10,790 nucleotides of DNA from an uncultured Anaerosacchariphilus sp. (GTDB lineage Bacteria > Bacillota > Clostridia > Lachnospirales > Lachnospiraceae): positions 1-10,790 of the forward strand of contig CAKROP010000045.1 of assembly GCA_934373375.1 (NCBI GenBank), written 5' to 3'. This document shows positions 6,567 through 10,790 of the stretch, piece by piece. The position numbers and the translations under genes are program-made. Within the stretch, counting starts at the first letter, position 1, and every line of letters begins with the position of its first letter. The notes under the pieces were generated by a model. That model ran no database searches, was not told the DNA's origin, and saw only the letters and a list, made by a program, of their open reading frames with translations.

Positions 6567-7613
6567 ATGAGTAATCGAACGATTTCCAAATCAAAGCGTC
6601 GGAAGCGAGGCGGCTTTCACGGAACCAGAAAACCGGTACAGAGAGAGCATAAGGATCGGCTGTTTCGTCTGATATTTCAGGATGAGGAGGATCTGCTGGA
6701 GCTGTACAATGCTGTAAATGGCACGGACTATCAGAATACGGCAGATCTGGAGATTACCACGATAGAGGACGTCATCTATCTGAGCATGAAAAATGATTTG
6801 TCGTTCATGTTTGGAGTTACGATGAATCTGTACGAGCATCAGAGTACCTGGAATGAAAACATGCCGCTGCGGGGATTTTTCTACTTCTCGGAGTTATATC
6901 AGCGGTACTTGAACAGGCAAAACATTAAGCTTACAGACGAGAAAAAGCCAGTGATGGTTCCATTCCCCAAGTATGTGGTGTTTTATAACGGAACAGCAAA
7001 TATGCCGGATCGAGTGGAAATGAAGCTTTCTGACTGTTTTTTAAAACCGGATCGGGAAGAAGGAGAACCTTGTCTGGAGTGTAAAGCGACCGTATTGAAT
7101 ATCAATGCGGGCCGGAATAATGACATGATGCGGAAATGCCGTAGATTATCAGATTATGCGGAGTTCATCGCGCAGATTCGCTGGAAGATGGATGAAGGCT
7201 GGTCCCTGGAAGAGGCAACGGAGATTAGTATCAAGCGGTGCATTGACAGGGGAATACTGGCAGATATCCTGACAAAACATGGAACGGAGGTGTGCAGGAT
7301 GATACTGACAGAGTATGATGAACAGGAAGAACGGGAATATCAGAGAGCAGAGGGCCGCGCAGAAGGCCGGGAGTTAGGCCTGGCAGAAGGCATAGAAAGA
7401 GGCCTGGCGGAAGGGATAGAAAAAGGGATAGAAAGAGGCGTGAATCTGAGCAGACTGACTCAGATTCAGAAGAAATACGCCAAAGGAAAGTCTCTGGATC
7501 AGATGGCGGAGGAGCTGGAAGAAGAAAAGGAAAAGCTCCGGCCTTTGTACGAATTGGCAGTGAAATATCCGGACAGGACGGCGGAAGAATTATTGGAACT
7601 GCTGGAGAAGTAG
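6567..7613 (+). CDS. Rpn family recombination-promoting nuclease / PD-(D/E)XK transposase-like protein
   Basis: A 348-residue protein of the Rpn (YhgA-like, PDDEXK_2-type) family. E. coli RpnA is a DNA endonuclease that promotes RecA-independent recombination; many clostridial genomes carry large, variable sets. Visible features are a basic N-terminus (KSKRRKRGG, 8-16), KDRLFRLIF (29-37), LYNAVNGTDY (46-55), then TTIEDVIYLSMKNDLSFMF (64-82) and MNLYEHQST (86-94). The candidate PD-(D/E)XK active-site residues are D77, E90 and Q92. Residues about 256-292 are a charged AEG/ERG repeat of the kind common in this family, followed by a Glu/Lys-rich helical end. The start at 6567 gives a family-like N-terminus with AAGGAG 10 nt upstream; an in-frame GTG at 6480 would add 29 unconserved residues. 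No transposon ends were seen. The frame is intact and the domain complete, so it may be active. Confidence 0.85.
   Translation: MSNRTISKSKRRKRGGFHGTRKPVQREHKDRLFRLIFQDEEDLLELYNAVNGTDYQNTADLEITTIEDVIYLSMKNDLSFMFGVTMNLYEHQSTWNENMPLRGFFYFSELYQRYLNRQNIKLTDEKKPVMVPFPKYVVFYNGTANMPDRVEMKLSDCFLKPDREEGEPCLECKATVLNINAGRNNDMMRKCRRLSDYAEFIAQIRWKMDEGWSLEEATEISIKRCIDRGILADILTKHGTEVCRMILTEYDEQEEREYQRAEGRAEGRELGLAEGIERGLAEGIEKGIERGVNLSRLTQIQKKYAKGKSLDQMAEELEEEKEKLRPLYELAVKYPDRTAEELLELLEK
7377..7424 (+). repeat. 24-bp tandem repeat inside the rpn-like gene
   Basis: Two adjacent 24-bp units (7377-7400, 7401-7424) differ at three positions and encode GLAEGIER and GLAEGIEK. Partial related units flank them (AEGRAEGRE before, GIERG after). 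The period is a multiple of three, so slippage changes the number of 8-residue units without breaking the frame. Confidence 0.8.
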
Positions 7614-7621
7614 GATACCAT
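7593..7621 (+). promoter_or_regulatory. Weak promoter candidate for the alcohol dehydrogenase
   Basis: TTGGAA, 17 bp, TACCAT (each 4/6 to consensus) overlaps the end of the rpn-like gene. No terminator is visible between the two genes (70-bp gap), so the dehydrogenase may instead be read through from the rpn promoters. Confidence 0.25.
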
Positions 7622-7683
7622 ATCAAAAGAAAATGTCCGAAGAGAACATACAAAAGAGAAAGTGAGACAAAGGAGGAGGTCAC

Positions 7684-8862
7684 ATGAACGGATTTCAGTA
7701 TTACACACCCACAAAGGTAGTATTCGGAAAGGATACAGAACGTCAGGCCGGAGCGCTGGTACGGGAGTTTGGCGGAACGAAGGTGCTGGTGCATTACGGA
7801 AAGGGAAGCGTGAAACGGAGCGGTCTTCTGGATCGGGTGTTTCAGTCTCTGGATGAGGCAGAAATTCCCTGGGTAGAGCTGGGCGGCGCAGTGCCGAATC
7901 CTCATCTGTCCCTGGTTCATGAGGGGATCGGGCTCTGTAAAAAAGAAGGGGTAGACTTCATTCTGGCAGTAGGAGGGGGAAGCGCCATTGACTCTGCAAA
8001 GGCCATCGGTTATGGCGTCAAATACGACGGCGAGGTCTGGGATTTCTATGAAAAAATCGCGGTGGCGAAGGACTCCGTCCCGGTAGGTGTGGTGCTGACT
8101 CTGGCAGCCACCGGAAGTGAAATGAGCAATTCCTCTGTCATTACCAATGAGGAGGGCTGGCTGAAGCGGGGTTACAGCAGCGATCTGGGCAGACCCAAAT
8201 TCGCGATTATGAATCCGGAGCTGACCTATACCCTGCCGGAATACCAGACCATGAGCGGCTGCGTGGATATTATGATGCACACCATGGAGCGGTATTTCTC
8301 CCATGAGATGGATACGGAGCTGACGGACAGTCTGGCGGAGGGTCTTTTAAAAACGGTGATGCATCAGGCAAAGATTCTGCTGAAAAATCCGCAGGATTAT
8401 GACGCCCGTTCTGAGATTTTCTGGGCGGGAAGCCTGTCCCACAACGGACTGACCGGCTGCGGCAGAGCAGGTGACTGGGCCTGCCATCAGCTGGAGCACG
8501 AGCTGGGCGGCATGTTCGATGTGACCCACGGCGCGGGACTGGCGGCAGTCTGGGGAAGCTGGGCACGCTACGTATATATGAATGACATTCCGCGTTTTGC
8601 CAAGTTCGCGGTGAATGTCATGGGCGTTCCCTATAACTACGCGGAACCGGAGAAAACTGTTCTGGAAGGCATTGAAGCACTGGAGGATTTCTTCCGCTCC
8701 ATTCATATGCCCACCAGCATCAGGGAGCTTGGCGTAGAACTGACGGAAGCGCAGATTCTGGAGCTGGCCTACAAGTGCAGCCATATGGATAAGCGGACCA
8801 TCGGCGGCATTCAGAAGCTGACCAGATCAGATATGGCGGAAATCTACCGGATGGCGAAATAA
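7684..8862 (+). CDS. Iron-containing alcohol dehydrogenase (butanol dehydrogenase-like, BdhA/YugJ/YqhD group)
   Basis: A 392-residue cytosolic NAD(P)H-dependent dehydrogenase that would reduce aldehydes such as butyraldehyde or acetaldehyde to alcohols, reoxidising cofactor in fermentation. It opens with the group-typical FQYYTPTKVVFGKDT. The nucleotide-binding segment has AVGGGSAIDSAKAI (95-108), and the phosphate and substrate region has AATGSEMSN (141-149). Metal ligands expected for the fold are D195, H199, H268 and H282, in VDIMMHTMERYF and CHQLEHELGGMFDVTHGAGLA. Length and ends are normal. The start is set by AGGAGG shortly upstream. It stands alone: a terminator follows and no pathway partner is adjacent, so the substrate is not fixed by context. 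A Cys (C267) precedes the third metal ligand. NADH versus NADPH preference cannot be judged here. Confidence 0.93.
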   Translation: MNGFQYYTPTKVVFGKDTERQAGALVREFGGTKVLVHYGKGSVKRSGLLDRVFQSLDEAEIPWVELGGAVPNPHLSLVHEGIGLCKKEGVDFILAVGGGSAIDSAKAIGYGVKYDGEVWDFYEKIAVAKDSVPVGVVLTLAATGSEMSNSSVITNEEGWLKRGYSSDLGRPKFAIMNPELTYTLPEYQTMSGCVDIMMHTMERYFSHEMDTELTDSLAEGLLKTVMHQAKILLKNPQDYDARSEIFWAGSLSHNGLTGCGRAGDWACHQLEHELGGMFDVTHGAGLAAVWGSWARYVYMNDIPRFAKFAVNVMGVPYNYAEPEKTVLEGIEALEDFFRSIHMPTSIRELGVELTEAQILELAYKCSHMDKRTIGGIQKLTRSDMAEIYRMAK

Positions 8863-8877
8863 ATTTGCATGAGGAGG

Positions 8878-8908
8878 TACCCTGGCAGAAATGTCAGGGT
8901 ATTTTTTT
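8878..8908 (+). terminator. Rho-independent terminator after the alcohol dehydrogenase
   Basis: A 10-bp stem with one G-U pair (8878-8887 with 8892-8901; outer part TACCCTG against CAGGGTA) is capped by a GAAA tetraloop and followed by seven T residues (8902-8908). It begins 16 bp after the dehydrogenase stop codon and insulates the PTS operon from it. Confidence 0.92.
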
Positions 8909-8925
8909 GCATGGACAGTATGCAA
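8907..8925. promoter_or_regulatory. Inverted repeat upstream of the PTS promoter
   Basis: TTGCAT (8907-8912) and ATGCAA (8920-8925) are perfect inverted 6-bp arms around a 7-bp centre. The site lies 8 bp upstream of the -35 box at 8934, a usual position for an activator. Another TTTGCATG copy is at 8864-8871. The cognate regulator is not in the window. Confidence 0.35.
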
Positions 8926-8933
8926 TCGGAGAT

Positions 8934-8962
8934 TTGAAGCAGGGAGAAATATTTTTTATAAT
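8934..8962 (+). promoter_or_regulatory. Sigma-A-type promoter of the PTS operon
   Basis: TTGAAG (8934-8939), exactly 17 bp, then TATAAT (8957-8962). The expected start near 8969 leaves a leader of about 35 nt carrying AAGGAG before the IIB gene. Confidence 0.75.
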
Positions 8963-9003
8963 AATACCATCAAATCAACCCAACAGTACAAAGGAGAGAA
9001 GCA

Positions 9004-9309
9004 ATGAAAAATATCTTATTGGCATGCGGAGCAGGAGCTTCCAGTGGATTTATTGCACAGAAAATGCGTAAAGCAGCGCAGGCACAGGGACTGGATGTGT
9101 CTATCCGCGCAGTCAGCGACACGGAAATCATGGAAAATATTGATGGTATCGGTGTTCTTTTGATCGGTCCGCACCTGAAGCACAAATTTGATGACATTCA
9201 GAAGGAAGTAGCGCCTCTGGGCGTGAAGGCGGATATCATTGACCGTAGATGCTATGCGACCCTTGACGGGGAAACTGTTCTGAAGCAGGCATTAAAGATG
9301 ATGGATTAG
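9004..9309 (+). CDS. PTS lactose/cellobiose-family EIIB component
   Basis: A 101-residue soluble EIIB that takes phosphate from EIIA and passes it to the sugar bound by EIIC. The fold starts immediately with the P-loop-like MKNILLACGAGASSGF, whose C8 is the phosphorylated cysteine of this family. VLLIGPHLKHKFDDIQKE (51-68) and KADIID (75-80) match the conserved later strands. The length is standard for separate lactose/cellobiose-type IIB (about 100 residues). AAAGGAGAG precedes the start. First gene of IIB-IIC-IIA, led by the promoter at 8934-8962. Likely sugars are cellobiose, other beta-glucosides or chitobiose; there is no phospho-glycosidase in the window to decide. Confidence 0.93.
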   Translation: MKNILLACGAGASSGFIAQKMRKAAQAQGLDVSIRAVSDTEIMENIDGIGVLLIGPHLKHKFDDIQKEVAPLGVKADIIDRRCYATLDGETVLKQALKMMD

Positions 9310-9331
9310 AAAAAGAGAGGGAGAAACACAA

Positions 9332-10558
9332 ATGGAAAAATTCATGAACTGGATGAGCGATGTAGTCGCTCCGAAAATGGAAGCATTGACGGCTAACGCA
9401 TGGCTTTCAGCAATGCAGAAGGCAATTATTAAAACCCTGCCCATGGTTTTGGTAGGTTCTCTGATTACAATTTACAATGTTATTAAGAACTTTATTCCGT
9501 CTCTGCCGGTGCTGACAAGCCTGAGAGATTATACCTTTGGTCTGATTTCACTGTTTATGGTATTTCTGATTCCGTATTATGTACTGGAATTAAAAAAGAA
9601 CAATAAGATGAAGATCACAGCAGGCTTTACCGGAGTAGCACTGTTTATGATTTTGGTTAATCCTGAGATTACAGACGCAGGCTATGTATATCAGTTCTCC
9701 TCCTTCGGAGCAGGCGGAATGTTTGTAGCGATTGTAGCGGGTCTGTTTACTGCGTTTATTATGAATCTGTATTCAAAATTTACGTTCTTTAAAGGGGATT
9801 CCGTAGTGCCGGATTTCGTAAAAGAATGGTTTGATTCCATGCTGCCGATTGCGACGGTTGTATTAATCGGATGGCTTCTGGTTATTCAGCTGAAATTTGA
9901 TCTGTATACAGCAATTGTAAACTTCTTTACCCCGCTGAATGCGATTGCACAGTCTCCGGTAGGAATGATTCTTCTGTATCTGATTCCGACAGTTTTATAC
10001 TCTATGGGAATCAGCGGATGGGTTTTCCAGCCGATTATCAATCCGATTGTACTGGTTGCCATCACCGCAAATGCAGAAGCAGCAGCCAGCGGACTTGCAG
10101 CGACACAGCCGTTTACTAATGAAGCAACCTATGCATGGCTGAGCCTGGGTGGACGTGGAGCTACTTTGCCGCTCTCCATTATGTTACTGTTTGCGGCTTC
10201 AAAGAAGCTGAAAGCTCTCGGAAAGGCTTCCATCGTACCCAGCGTACTGAACATCAACGAACCGGTGGTATTTGGATGCGTAGCATGGAACCCGATATTG
10301 ATGGTTCCCATGTGGATTACAGCCCTGGTGCTTCCGCTGGTTACCTATCTTGCACAGGTAACGGGTCTGGTTGCGATTCCGACAGAGGTATTCAATATGT
10401 GGTATTGTCCGGTATTTATCAGTTCCTGGCTTGTAAATCACAGTCTGTCCGGACTGGTACTGACGGCAGTCAACCTTGCTATATCCGCATTGATTTTCTT
10501 CCCGTTCTTTAAGATTTATGATCGCCAGCAGCTGAAGCTTGAGCAGGAAGAAGCTTAA
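9332..10558 (+). CDS. PTS lactose/cellobiose-family EIIC permease
   Basis: A 408-residue membrane subunit that binds the sugar outside and releases it phosphorylated inside. It has about ten hydrophobic segments, for example near 31-52, 68-88, 97-110, 128-146, 172-188, 210-226, 276-290, 320-347 and 370-394. Family hallmarks are LSLGGRGATLPLSIMLLF (270-287) and SVLNINEPVVFGCVAWNPI (304-322), which contains the INEP motif around the substrate Glu. It is slightly shorter than E. coli ChbC. GAGGGAG lies ahead of the ATG, 22 bp after IIB. The charged C-terminus (KIYDRQQLKLEQEEA) is cytoplasmic. The sequence identifies the family, not the sugar. Confidence 0.94.
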   Translation: MEKFMNWMSDVVAPKMEALTANAWLSAMQKAIIKTLPMVLVGSLITIYNVIKNFIPSLPVLTSLRDYTFGLISLFMVFLIPYYVLELKKNNKMKITAGFTGVALFMILVNPEITDAGYVYQFSSFGAGGMFVAIVAGLFTAFIMNLYSKFTFFKGDSVVPDFVKEWFDSMLPIATVVLIGWLLVIQLKFDLYTAIVNFFTPLNAIAQSPVGMILLYLIPTVLYSMGISGWVFQPIINPIVLVAITANAEAAASGLAATQPFTNEATYAWLSLGGRGATLPLSIMLLFAASKKLKALGKASIVPSVLNINEPVVFGCVAWNPILMVPMWITALVLPLVTYLAQVTGLVAIPTEVFNMWYCPVFISSWLVNHSLSGLVLTAVNLAISALIFFPFFKIYDRQQLKLEQEEA

Positions 10559-10574
10559 AAAAGAGGAGTGAAAG

Positions 10575-10790
10575 ATGATGTCGGAGAGTAATATGGATTA
10601 CGAAAAAGAAAGAGAAGAGATGGCCGAAGTTGCCATGCAGATGATTTTACATGCCGGAGATGCGAGAAATCTGGTTATGCAGGCATTGGAGCATATCGGA
10701 GACAATGCATACGAGCAGGCACAGAAGGAGCTTATCGAGGCAAAAGAGGAACTGCGTCAGGCACATGTCCATCAGACAGCCGTGGTACAG
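10575..10790 (+). CDS. PTS lactose/cellobiose-family EIIA component (3' end beyond window)
   Basis: The first 72 codons of a soluble, helical EIIA that carries phosphate from HPr to the IIB above. Visible are the first-helix pattern EMAEVAMQMILHAGDARNL (15-33), ALEHIGDNAYEQA (37-49) and LRQAHVHQTAVVQ (60-72), which matches the end of the second helix and the conserved AHxxQT segment of LacF/ChbA-type proteins. The phosphorylated histidine lies about 15 residues further on and is outside the window. GAGGAG precedes two tandem ATG codons (10575 and 10578); either could be the start. The gene starts 16 bp after the IIC stop, so it belongs to the same operon. Confidence 0.92.
   Translation, partial: MMSESNMDYEKEREEMAEVAMQMILHAGDARNLVMQALEHIGDNAYEQAQKELIEAKEELRQAHVHQTAVVQ

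Noticed and set aside
6335..6574. 79-codon basic open frame ending 8 bp into the rpn-like gene
   Set aside because: The overlap looks like translational coupling, but the GTG start lies inside the stem-loop without a ribosome binding site, and the product looks like random sequence.
7345..7440. Repeats considered as a CRISPR-like or mobile repeat array
   Set aside because: The units are in-frame codon repeats inside the rpn-like gene with no spacers.
7231..8304. 357-codon minus-strand open frame across rpn-like and dehydrogenase genes
   Set aside because: It lies opposite two well-supported genes, has a Leu/Pro/Ser-rich composition typical of antisense shadows, and shows no motif.
8920..8938. 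Possible CcpA cre site (TGCAATCG...) before the PTS promoter
   Set aside because: Too many mismatches to the cre consensus, including three in the core half-sites. Catabolite control is likely for such an operon but is not shown here.

Overview
The window looks like chromosomal DNA of a Gram-positive anaerobe in class Clostridia, most likely Lachnospiraceae-like. This is inferred from strong AGGAGG-type ribosome binding sites, the mix of families (lrgAB, a leaderless SPOR-domain amidase, a MacAB-like exporter with a membrane-anchored adaptor, an Rpn/PD-(D/E)XK protein, an iron-type alcohol dehydrogenase, a cellobiose-class PTS), tight operon packing, and roughly half G+C content by eye. No rRNA, tRNA, CRISPR array, insertion sequence or attachment site was found. 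Species cannot be determined from the sequence alone.

Layout. (1) 1-130 is an edge with no supported gene, closed by a strong hairpin terminator (131-166). (2) 185-1229, minus strand: lrgA-lrgB, the holin/antiholin-like membrane pair, overlapping by 8 bp. (3) 1230-1354 is a compact divergent control region. A sigma-A-like promoter points left to lrgAB. A CATA-NNN-TA element, resembling a sporulation sigma-K -10 box, points right. Their -35 elements overlap, and a 9-bp inverted motif (GATAGGAAA) covers both -10 regions. (4) 1355-2200, plus strand: an Amidase_3 plus SPOR murein amidase without signal peptide, built like the mother-cell lytic amidase CwlC, followed by a terminator. (5) 2251-2402 is a control region with a two-turn-spaced direct repeat, a candidate -10 and a perfect 11-bp inverted repeat just before the ribosome binding site. 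(6) 2403-6245 is a three-gene MacAB-type export operon: adaptor, ATPase, permease. (7) 6246-6566 is a 321-bp gap with a good promoter candidate, a 14-bp stem with alternative pairings, and a second promoter at its end. (8) 6567-7613 is an Rpn-family nuclease/transposase-like protein. (9) 7684-8862 is an iron-containing alcohol dehydrogenase with a textbook terminator. (10) 9004-10790 is a promoter-led PTS operon for a beta-glucoside or cellobiose-type sugar, in the order IIB-IIC-IIA, with IIA cut by the window edge.

How the genes fit together. The most suggestive part is the left end. A peptidoglycan amidase that cannot be exported by Sec sits head-to-head with LrgAB, a membrane pair known to modulate murein hydrolase activity and lysis, and the two share one promoter region. 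I read this as a possible lysis or mother-cell-release switch; the regulatory part is inference. The exporter and the PTS operon are self-contained units. The Rpn gene and the dehydrogenase lie between them with no visible functional link.
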